Below are positions 53,640-64,000 of a stretch of DNA of 64,000 nucleotides, one piece after another. Both the position numbers and the translations under genes were made by a program. Positions within the stretch are counted from its first letter, which is position 1, and every line of letters starts with the position of its first letter. The stretch comes from Sphaerolaimus hirsutus (lineage: Eukaryota; Nematoda; Chromadorea; Monhysterida; Sphaerolaimidae): positions 6,589,855 through 6,653,854 of the forward strand of contig OZ038455.1 of the NCBI GenBank assembly GCA_964036195.1, given 5' to 3'. Under the pieces are notes generated by a model, which ran no database searches, was not told the DNA's origin, and worked only from the letters and a program-made list of their open reading frames with translations.

Positions 53640-56210
53640 TGAATATTTCAAAAAATCACTATCATCAATCCACAAATGCATCAATTCACAATTTTCAATT
53701 TTTTAGCCCCAGGGGTTAGACTTAAAAAGTTATGGTAATGTAGAGTAGAAATGGAGTGCACATTTCAAATCACTGCAATAAAAAACCCACAAATGCATCA
53801 TTTCACAAATTGAAAGTTTTTGTGCCCAGGGGTTCATTATCAGGGTTTTAGTAATGTGGTGTCAAAATGGAGTGCATATTTGAAATCGCTACAATCAGAA
53901 ACCCACAAACACATCATTTCATGATTTGAAAATTTTTGGCCCTGGGGGTTCATTTTCAGGGTTATGGTAATGTAGTGTCAAAATGAAGTGCATATTTCAA
54001 ATCAAGGCAATCAAAAAGCCACAAATGCATCATTTCACAATTTCTAATTTATTAGCCCCATGGGTTCAATTTAAGGCTTACAGTAATGTAGAGTTGAAAT
54101 TGAGTCATTTCAAATCAGTGCAATTAGAAACCTGCAAAATGCATCATTTCACAATAAGAAATTTTTGGGTCTAGGGGTTCAATTTCAGGGTTTTAGTAAT
54201 GTAGTGTCAAAATGGAGTGCATATTTGAAATCACTACAATCAGAAACCCACAAATGCATCATTTGATGATTTGAAAGTTTTTGGCTTAGGGGGTTCATTT
54301 TTATGGTTATGGTAATGTAGTGTCAAAATGAAGTGCATATTTCAAATGAGTGAAATCAGAAACCTGAAAATTTATGATTTCACAAATTGAAAGTTTTTGG
54401 CTCCAGAGGTTCATTTTCAGGGTTATGGTTATGTAGTTTTCAGGGTTATGTAGTGTCAAAATGGATTGCATATTTCAAATCAGTGAAATTAGAAACCCAC
54501 ATCAAATCATTTCACAATTTCTAATTTTTTAAGCCCTGGGCATATTTGAAATTGCTACACTCAGAAACCCACAAATCCATCATTTTATGGTTTGAAAGTT
54601 TTTGGCCCAGGGGGTTCATTTTTAGGGTTATGGTAATGTAGTTTCAAAATGAAGTGCATATTTCAAATGAGTGCTATCAGAAACCCGAAAATGCATCATT
54701 TCTCAAATTGAAAGTATTTGGCCCCATGGGTTCATTTTTAGGGTTATGGTAATGTAGTGTCAAAATGGAGTGCATATATCAAATTGGTGCAATCAGAGAC
54801 CCAAATTTGAAATCAGTGTAATCAGAAACCCAAAAATGAATGATTTCACAAATTGAAATTTTTTGGCTCCAGAGGTTCATTTTCAGGGTTATGGTTATGT
54901 AGTTTTCAGGGTTATGTAGTGTCAAAACAGAGTGCATATTTCAAATCAGTGCAATTAGAAACCCGAGGTTCATTTTAGGGTTATGGTAATGTAGTGTCAA
55001 AATGAAGTGCATATTTCAAATGAGTGCTATCAGAAACCCGAAAATGCATCATTTCTCAAATTGAAAGTATTTGGCCCCATGGGTTCATTTTTAGGGTTAT
55101 GGTAATGTAGTGTCAAAATGGAGTGCATATATCAAATTGGTGCAATCAGAGACCCAAATTTGAAATCAGTGCAATCAGAAACCCAAAAATGAATGATTTC
55201 ACAAATTGAAAGTTTTTGGCTCCAGAGGTTCATTTTCAGGGTTATGGTTATGTAGTTTTCAGGGTTATGTAGTGTCAAAACAGAGTGCATATTTCAAATC
55301 AGTGCAATTAGAAACCCACATTGAATCATTTCACAATTTCTAATTTTTTAAGCCCTGGGCATATTTGAAATCGCTACACTCAGAAACCCACAAATCCATC
55401 ATTTTATGGTTTGAAAGTTTTTGGCCCAGGGGGTTCATTTTAGGGTTATGGTAATGTAGTGTCAAAATGATATGCATATTTCAAATGAGTGCAATCAGAA
55501 ACCTGAAAATGCATCATTTCTCAAATTGAAAGTATTTAACCCCATGGGTCCATTTTGAGGGTTATGGTAATGTAGTGTCAAAATGGAGTGCATGTATCAA
55601 ATCAGTGCAATCAGAAACCCAAATTTGAAATCAGTGCAATCAGAAACCCAAAAATGCATCATTTCACAAATTGAAAGTTTTTGGCCCCAGTGGTTCATTT
55701 TCAGGGTTATGGTAATGTAGTGTCAAAATGAAGTGCATATTTCAAATGAGTGCAATCAGAAACCCGAAAATGCATCATTTCTCAAATTGAAAGTATTTGG
55801 CCCCATGGGTTCATTAACGGGTTATGGTAATGTAGTGTCAATGGAGTGCATATATCAAATCAGTGCAATCAGAAACCTAAATTTGAAATCAGTGCAATCA
55901 GAAACCCAAAATTGCATCATTTCACAAATTGAAAGATTTTGGCCCCAGTGGTTCATTTTCAGGGTTATGGTAATGTAGTGTCAAAATGGAGTGCATTATA
56001 TATCAAATCAGTGCAATTAGAAACCCACAATGCATCATTTCACAATTTGAAAGTTTTGGCCCCATTTTGGGTTCAATTTCAGGGTTATTGTAATGTACTG
56101 TCAGAATGGAGTGCATATTTCAAATCATTGTAATCAGTAACCCACAAATGCATTATATCACAATTTATATTTTTTAGCCCCGGGGGCCTCACTTAAGGAT
56201 TATGGTAATG
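53640..56210. repeat. Satellite array, unit about 115 bp
   Basis: About 20 diverged units containing AATGCATCATTTCACAATTT, GGGTTATGGTAATGTAGTGT and CAAATCAGTGCAATCAGAAA. A longer period of about 353 bp is visible at 54661 and 55014, where a multi-unit block with a distinctive TTATGTAGTTTTCAGGGTTA insertion repeats. No gene. Confidence 0.85.
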
Positions 56211-57347
56211 TTATTGTTAACTCCCATAAACTCAGCCCCTAATTTGGCAAACACCCATCAACTCAACTCCCATAAACTCGGCCTCTAATTTGTGAACTTG
56301 TGTCAACAGCCCCTTATTTTTAAACTTCTGTCAACTCAACCCTAATTTATAAACACCCATCAACTCAACCCTGAATTGTAAACTCAGCCCCTAAAAACTC
56401 AAGTCAACCCCCTATACATGTGCAATTGCATTCTTGGGAAGCAACTTTGCCATCTACTAACCCTGTTTGTCAAGATTGTGGATCGTGTTTGTAAAGGGCA
56501 TTTGTACTAATAAATAGTGACTACATTGTGTGCAAAAACACACACGAATTGGGCACAATGAGGCCTGCGATTGTGCCTCCTATCTTTTGCATTGAAGCAT
56601 CCTTAGCGTGCAGTTCTCTCGAAATTGTATAGGTGGTGGAGATATATCAAATTACTCCGCATTTTACTATACCATTGCACAAGTACAGGTTGGACCGCTT
56701 CGGGGGGGGGGGCTATTTGAAAAAATGTATAGGTACCTAATTGTTATTTTGAAAAACATTTGCAATAATTCTTTGTTCGATTAAAATGCTAATTTTGGAA
56801 CCTTTATGCATTATATTTTTGTGGTGTAATTTCCAGAACACCGGAAAAAATGTACCAAACTAAATGGTTCTGGCAATTTTCCCAATTCATAGTTGTTAAA
56901 ATAAAATCGATAATAATCGTTCAATTCATAGTTGTTGTTTTTGCTGTAAAATCTGGTGATCAAAGGGAATGGGTAAAGCTGACAAAAATTCACAGCTGAG
57001 ACAGCGGATGAACAATAAAATGATCCACCGTGTATATTTACTTCCCTCATTTGTCAAACAGTGGAATGTTGTATTAAACGTGGTATTCATAGTAAAATTT
57101 AGGGCAAATATCCTATACTAAAAATATTAAAGATACCCCTTGAATAAATCCCTGTCGAAAGAGTCACGGTGTAATTCAATGCATACAGTCAGTTATTCAA
57201 GTTATTAGTTAGTCAAAAAGTTATTTTCCATCAGACAGAATTTTCGGGAGACACAATTTTCACATTTTTCACACGGGGAAATTTCACATTGGAAATGACC
57301 CTCTGCATGGAACCATTTGCAACTCAATAGTGATAGAAAAAGCGCTA
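56211..57347. other. Unique-looking AT-rich DNA
   Basis: A few CTCAGCCCCTAATTTG repeats at 56220-56400, then no gene or element that I can define. Confidence 0.4.
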
Positions 57348-57786
57348 ATGCTGCGATTACAGCTCGACGCAAAATTCGACTCAGCGTAAATTGATTTTTG
57401 GGAGTAAAATAATTTACAGGTGAATGGATAAAGATACGACGTTGTAATTTCAGTCAAAGGAAGCGCATATGCAGATGTTTCTTGTGTTGAACGAAAGCTC
57501 ATCAGTTTATTTTAATTGTACCAGAAGTTATGAATTTTGGCACAAATTTTTTTAATTTTACGCTACTTACGGCGCAAAATTAAAAAAACTTTGTGCCAAA
57601 ATTCATAACTTCTGGTAAATTTAAATAAACTGATGAGCTTTCGACACAAGAAACATCTGCATATGCGCTTTAATTGACTGAAATTACAACTTCGTTTCTT
57701 TATCCATTCACCTGTAATTAATTTTATGCCCAAAAATCAATTTTACGCTGGGCTCTAATTTTACGTCGAGCTGTAATCGCAGCATA
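57348..57786. repeat. 439-bp palindrome
   Basis: Left arm starts ATGCTGCGATTACAGCTCGA; right arm ends TCGAGCTGTAATCGCAGCAT. The arms pair nearly throughout with centre near 57567 (AATTTTACGC...GCGCAAAATT). The ends match no other repeat in the window. Confidence 0.8.
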
Positions 57787-60700
57787 AGGGTAAGACTTTG
57801 ACGCCAAGTGCCAAAAACGCCATGGCGCTTCAAAAGTGTAATACCTGAATAAAAAAGCTTATACACACTCATTTGAACATAAAGATAGGTATTTAAAAAA
57901 AGATAAGACTTAAATATCTTTATTTGGTGGGATGTCGGTAATTAAATAACTACCTAGAAGCATATAGTCAAACACCTGAAAGCTCACTAGTGCAGCCAGC
58001 GACTAAACGTGTCAGGCAATTCAAGACAAAACTACCCAAATAAATTATGATGTGCCAATTAAAAATAAAAGACAATGAAATGGATATTTAAAATATGCTA
58101 AAAACTGCCTTTTGACAGCGTTAAATAGCTAGAATCAGAAAAATTGTGCACTTAGCGAAAGGGAAAACTGCGGTGGCTGCCATTAAAATTTATTATTCTC
58201 TAGGGAGGGAGTTATTGCCACGTTTTTTCGACTGAATTGCATATACCCAATGAAGTGCTAAACATTCCCATTTCATTGCATATAGAGTGTATGTATACTC
58301 TGCGGACCGTAAAGTATGCGCCCAAAATTACTTATGTCTTAGTCGATAACGCGCGAGCGGGAAGCTTATGTGCCATAGCCTTCCAAAAATGGCCGATTTT
58401 GAGAAAATATACTTAAATCTTATATTTTTTCAATATAAATCTCCCAGAGATTTTTAGCATGCTATTCAAAATCAAAGAAAATGGTTTTCAAAAGAAAAGG
58501 TGGAATCCAGTACATTTTATGTTTACTCTGAAAAAGTACCAGTACACACTTTTACGTACACTCTTTGAAAGTACTCAAGTACAGAAAACGTTTTTCAGAT
58601 AGCCTTTATATAGCATTTTTTAAGGCAGAGGGGTTAAAAAGGGAGCAGATTCGTTAAAACTAGGAAAAAATGTTGAAAATGTGTGGCACATGTAGCAAAA
58701 GTATGCTAAAAATAAGCGAAAAGTTATGAAAATAAGTGATTTTGAGTGAAAATTAGAGCACAATTTCTTAAAAATACTAACTTTTACATTTGATAGGAGA
58801 AAAATTACTTGACATTTTCTGTACTCGGGGCGTGATTAAAAATAAATACTTTACGTAAACATATACCTTGAAAAAGTTCAGTACTTTTAACAACTCTGAG
58901 TATGACCAACATATATTTTGGTACTGAAATAATTTTTTTTGAAACGGTTTTTTAAACGATGACGTCACCATGGAGTGTTTCATATAGAAAAATGCTTAGC
59001 GTGCGGTCCGCCGAGTAAAGGCACTGTTGTTTTCACAGTTTGATGTAAATCGGGAATAATTGCGAACACATCAGAAATTGATGCACAATGGCGTTAACTG
59101 TTAATGGCTCCACTTTGGAAAATTGCCATTTTGGCAATTTTTTTATCATCGAGTGCAGTTATTATTCATGATTCGTCACTTTTGCGAACGGTGGATCATT
59201 TAATATGCATAAATTGTGCGCTCGTCTGATAGAACACATTGAAGTAAATAATTTACAACAACAGCATGCGATGAAACACCCAACGAAAAACAGAAAACTG
59301 TGACATTCACACAGATAAATACTTATCGGAAATATAAATAGAAGTCGTGCCTTCCCGATCCCTGACAATTGTTTGTATTTAGGAACTAGATATTGACCTT
59401 AAATGGCTCCATTAGCAAATTATTCAAATAGGTAAGTACTTACCTATATTCAAAGAAAATTAATGTTCGTTAGATAGCCCATCAAAAGGGGCAGTTATTC
59501 GAGGGGGGCAGTTATTTTTCTCATTTAGTCAGCAACACGGAGCGTTTTCCTAGGGGGTTTTATTCAAGGGAGGGGACTTCTTCGAAGATTTGCGATACGT
59601 GAATATAATAACTTTATCATGAAAGAAATTTTACACAGATCTTCACGTATTTACTTCCTGCCGAGAGATTTTCTAGAGAATTTGGCGATCAAACAAAAAA
59701 CTACTCTAACTATTTTTTCTATATGTTTACTTTTGACTGTGCGATGCTTTGGGTACACAGAATAGTAAATATGGCTAAGAGAAATTCGAAAAACATACCT
59801 ACGTTAAAACATACATATGTCATCCTGTTTCCTTACATTAGGACGGCTAAATGGGGGATTTAGCTGCGCATTGGCGGGGAATTTTCGGTTTGAATGTTGA
59901 TTTTTGACGATTTTCACATGATCTGGGTATTTTTGGAGCTTTCAAAGCGTCAATACTTGAATAAAAACCAAGTTGAGAACATGGATTATTCTTTTTTTAA
60001 ACATTCAATCATAAAGAATTGTCAAGAATTCGAAAATAAATTAGCAAAACAAAAGCGAAGTTGGCACTTGCAGTTTCAGCAAAATTAGCTAAAAATTCGA
60101 TGAAATTATCGACCATACGACCCTCCCCCTTAAATCACCCCCTAAAAAATTTAGGGTATTTTTATTTTCTCAAGGAAAGAAATCAGATTTCTATTTTCCG
60201 CCAATGCGATGGACTTTTGAAATCACAAATTAGTTATGTAAACAGTTGCTCTTATAGTAAAGCATGCTGCAGAATGAAATGCAAGACAGTAATAATGTAG
60301 AATATTTAACGCTTTTTTTCTCACTTATTTGAGTGTCACAGTCAAAACTTTGTTTTGACATTTTGTAAGCGTCATTTATATTCTTTTTACTGATGAATAT
60401 CGGGTTCTGAAGCTTTTATACAGTATCTTTAAATCAATTTAATATAAAATTTTCAAACTTTTTTCAAACTTTCGCGCGGCACACAACCAGTTGGAAATCT
60501 GTAGGTAACATGGGTAAAATAAGGGAATTTGTCAGACATTTTTCATCAGTAAATATGAATTTAGGTATTGGTAATGTACAAAAACAGCTGTTGAAATGGA
60601 GTTTGAAGCATTTTTCACAAATCAAATGACAAGCGTTTTGTCAAAAACTCATTGTGTAGTGCTGAGATAAATTGCGCATTCTTTTAATTGGATAGCTCAA

Positions 60701-61758
60701 AAAGCATTAAAAATGCTGAATATTTGTGAAAAACGAATTCAACCTTGAAAATGACTTTTTTACGAGTGCCTTGAAAAATTTTTAGACTAGTTACCTAGGT
60801 AAATTGTAAAAAATGACCCTGAATTTTAGCGAGAACTTGAAAAGTTCAAGATTTACCGCCAGGAATTCTACCTACTCGATTAGAAAAAAATTACACAAAA
60901 AGACCAAATTTTGCATTTGTATATTTAGGTATCTTGAATGTTGCAAAGGAAGAAAACACTTAAAGCCTGAAACAGACAATTTTGTACTAAAATGCTGAAT
61001 AAACAAACTGTCCTAAAAATATGCAACAAATATCCATTTAAACACATACACAGCGTTTTTAATCACAAAAAAACGCCAGAGTTCATAATTAATGACTGAT
61101 ATGACAGATGCGAATATACACAAAAAGTTTCACACACACATTGTCGGAAATTGTTGACTTGTGAGTCACTTTTCAAACAAAAATTCTACGCCCAAAACTC
61201 GAAAAAGCAAACATTTGGAGGTGATTTATGATACGGTTCAGTTTTATCAGGGGAACTTTTTTTGAACGTTGTAAGTTCCAATGCGAAGTGACATTGAACG
61301 GAGGGATAAAAAATATTGCAGTAAAATGGCGGCAATTTTGTCTGAACTTTTAGTGTAGATGAGATTGAGACAAGGATAATTAATGTGTATAATTTTTTGC
61401 CTCGCAAAACTTCTATCACTGTTTATTGTAAAGTGATTTGTTTTTACCTTCAATCATCGTCACTAAATTTAGACACGTTTATGTACTTACCGTAGGTTGA
61501 AGATTATAACAAAAATTTATATATTTAGGTGCATGCAATGCATGCAACACGCGACTGAAGCTAGAGGGCCATGCCAGTTCGACAGCCGTAATATGACAAA
61601 TTCCAGCAAAAGTGTCAGATTGCTTGAAAAGTGATAAGTGATGAATATGAAATTATATTGAATTATTCTCTGTCAAAATCACTCATTTTTCAATGCAGAT
61701 TGCCACATTGAAGTGAGAATTTACGGTAGTTTGTGTCGTATAACTTCGATGAGATATA
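57787..61758. other. AT-rich intergenic DNA with element fragments
   Basis: No gene recognised. An ACGTAA-family fragment lies at about 58515-58898 (right end ACTTTTAACAACTCTGAG). A worn CTCGAATAA element lies near 59480-59600. Short open frames lack splice signals or recognisable content. Confidence 0.4.
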
Positions 61759-62177
61759 CCGTATTACCTCGAAATACCCCCAGGGTGTTTATTATTTCGC
61801 CAGCAAAATTTCAGGTGGGATAATTCGAGGAGGGTTTATTCGAGGGGGGGGGGTCTATTATTTCGCCAGAAATTTTTGAAAATTACCCATACTCATACGT
61901 ATAAAAATCAAACAATTACATAGATGTAAATGTGTTTATAGTCGTATATGACTGTACATACACATAAACCATTCCGTAACGTCACTCAATTATCGGTTTT
62001 AACGTGTGTTCTGCATTGTACAGATCACAAAATGTTGTATTTGTCATGTACGTTCTCTTCACATTCAATTTTAGGGGGGTATTTCGAGGGGGGGGGGGTT
62101 ATCATTTCCTCAGCCAAATTTTAGGGGGTATTTCGAGGGGGGGTTAATTCAAGGGGGGTTAATTCGAGGTAATACGG
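61759..62177. mobile_element. TA-flanked MITE, CCGTATT family
   Basis: CCGTATTACCTCGAAATACC to AATTCGAGGTAATACGG, TA on both sides. Confidence 0.75.
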
Positions 62178-63881
62178 TACATACGTAGGTATAAATATTA
62201 TGTAGGTAAATGCACACACTAAATTTGATTCTACGCAAAAGCATGTTAATAGGTAAACACATTATTCAAGTTAAGAAATGGCATGATATGATGTTTGTTA
62301 TTGCTGCAGCATGCAATGTTTTGTTTACCACGAAAAGTGAGCACACCCCAGTGACTTCCTGAAAGATTTATTCGGATTTCGAAAATCACATGCATATACA
62401 TCATAATATGGCTATAAAAAGGATGGCCCATGAACATGAACAATCAATGTTTTATTCACTTTTGCAACCGAAAACTCTTAAAAACACATTTCACTCAAAT
62501 AACTGCTCATGCAAATAGGAAAACAAAATCAATAATACTTGGCAATATCTTAGAAAATCGAAACGCGACCATGGAATAAATAGATAGGTAAATGAAAATA
62601 GCGAGTAAAATGGCAATGACCTACAAACAGTGTACGGTTTCTTACTTGTCATTGACGATGGCAAAATTGGGAAAATTGAATTTACGAGTTTTGACGTTTT
62701 TAATGTTCGAATTTTTAATTGTTTAATTTACGTAATGCGAAAAGTGTTTTAGATATTCCCGCTATTTTTGTTAAAATGTAAAAAATGCAAAAACTTAATT
62801 CAAAACTTCTTATATCTACTATTTTACATTGATCTTTTTGTGGTGGCAGACGAAACTGCAAATCTGTCGAAGGCAACAAATTAGAGTGTCGTAAAATATC
62901 AATACCTATCAAAATTGACCAGAAAAATTTCAAGATGCAAAAATCTAATGTGAAAAATACGGAAAATACTAAAAATATTGCAAGAATTCGGAAAGAACAA
63001 TGGTAAATAAAAAAGTTCGAAATGTCATTTACAAACACTTAAAAATTTGAACCCTTTTTCCAGAGAGCTTGTCATCGTTACTTTCCATGAAAAAAACACC
63101 AAAAAATGGGCATCAGTAATTGAATAAAAGTAATTAGAAATGCATATTAAATATGACCTTTGGCAATTTTCCTTACACCATTTTGAGGTTCGGAATTGGT
63201 GAACTTTTTGTACAAAAAATACGAATGGCATCGATTAGGTCTGGCATTTGGAGGAAATCTTATTTTCAGACATAATTTCCATCACTCCAGTTGTGACAAA
63301 TGCATTTTCATAACAAAATCAGTATAAACGGCATTCCCTCAAAACACCCCCATGGTTTTATCATTTCGTCAGACAAATTTCAGGGGAAGGGGTATGGGGT
63401 GGGGTTTTTCAAGGATGGGGTATTTTAGGAAGACAGTTCAAGAGGGGTATTTCAAGGGGTTAGTCCAATGTTGGTTTTTTGGGGGGGATAGTTCAAGGTG
63501 GTGGGAAATCCTTAGGGGTTAGTTCAAGAGGTGGGGTATTTTAGTGGTTTGTTTTGCGGAGGGGTATTTCGAGAAAATACGGTACTACACTTTCTCTCAA
63601 ATCGCACTACAGCGTCGACGGGTGAAAGGGAAAATAAGGGAACTTATCAAAATCAGCAAAATGAGCAAAACTCATTTGAAAAGAATTCCAAGATCAATAA
63701 AATTAGCAAAAAAAAACAATTCTCGCACTGTAACATCTTCCGAAGTACAGAGAAGAGAGTGACAAAATGCCGTGTTGTTTATTTACACAACATCACACAG
63801 AAGTGGGTGTGAGTGACGTTTACACACACAGTCGATGCACATGCGCCCACAAAAACACTTTCATGAACTAGGTATATGCAG
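62178..63881. other. AT-rich intergenic DNA
   Basis: No gene recognised. A strongly mutated CCGTATT-family copy occupies about 63332-63584 (right end GTATTTCGAGAAAATACGG). Confidence 0.4.
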
Positions 63882-64000
63882 TAGGGTTGGGAATTGAAAT
63901 GTTTTCGGGTTTCGGATATCGGGTTTTGGGAGCAAAATATTATGGTCGGGTACCGGGTATCGGTCCCAAAAAGTCGTCATCTAAAACCTGAATTACCGAC
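63882..64000. mobile_element. Start of a TAGGGTTGGGAA element, cut by the window end
   Basis: TAGGGTTGGGAATTGAAA followed by CGGGTTTCGG and CGGGTATCGG motifs, as in 27608-27724. Confidence 0.5.

Noticed and set aside
52520..53719. Long MAPP/DPPK-type repeat protein frames
   Set aside because: The minisatellite unit lacks stops in several frames on both strands, so long open frames are expected by chance.

Overview
This is eukaryotic, almost certainly metazoan DNA. Genes are split into many small exons with GT..AG introns, and most of the window is transposon-derived. I can support two protein-coding genes. The organism is probably a nematode: the second gene encodes a secreted protein with repeated cysteine modules ending in C-x-C-x(4-5)-C-N, like nematode ET modules. 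This assignment is an inference. There is one assembly gap (200 N, 22742-22941).

Gene 1 (plus strand, coding span 12072-32353) is a salt-inducible kinase (SIK/AMPK-related; the C. elegans counterpart would be KIN-29). I reconstruct 24 coding exons, all phase-consistent, giving about 1329 residues: a short low-complexity N-terminus, a complete kinase domain, a UBA domain, and a tail of about 920 residues rich in Gln, Pro, Ser, His and Ala with several R-x-x-S sites. Gene 2 (minus strand, coding span 46304-37619) has 8 phase-consistent exons and encodes about 497 residues: a signal peptide, three Cys-rich modules, a basic linker and a C-terminal hydrophobic tail typical of a GPI-anchored surface protein. 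Nothing indicates that the two genes work together.

Layout: 1-12.0 kb is repeats (hAT-type and TA-flanked MITEs, large foldbacks). 12.07-32.5 kb is SIK, whose introns are packed with MITEs. 32.5-37.6 kb is intergenic repeats. 37.6-46.3 kb is gene 2. 46.3-52.2 kb is repeats. 52.2-53.6 kb is a GC-rich minisatellite and 53.6-56.2 kb a satellite of about 115 bp with longer-range duplication. 56.2-64 kb is AT-rich, with a 439-bp palindrome, one MITE and old fragments.

The most notable signals are in the repeats. (1) A foldback family has a left end reading GGTGCCAGTCCC and a right end reading GGGACTGCCCCCAG. In two SIK introns these ends are exactly the splice donor and acceptor, so the element is the whole intron (introner-like). 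(2) At least seven hAT-type nonautonomous elements have perfect 8-bp target duplications, and several related families carry arrays of different 6-mers (GGTCCC, GATCCC, GGCGCC, GGTGCC, CGGTAC and others). (3) Around the gap, a filled and an apparently empty insertion site lie side by side, suggesting two haplotypes were joined.
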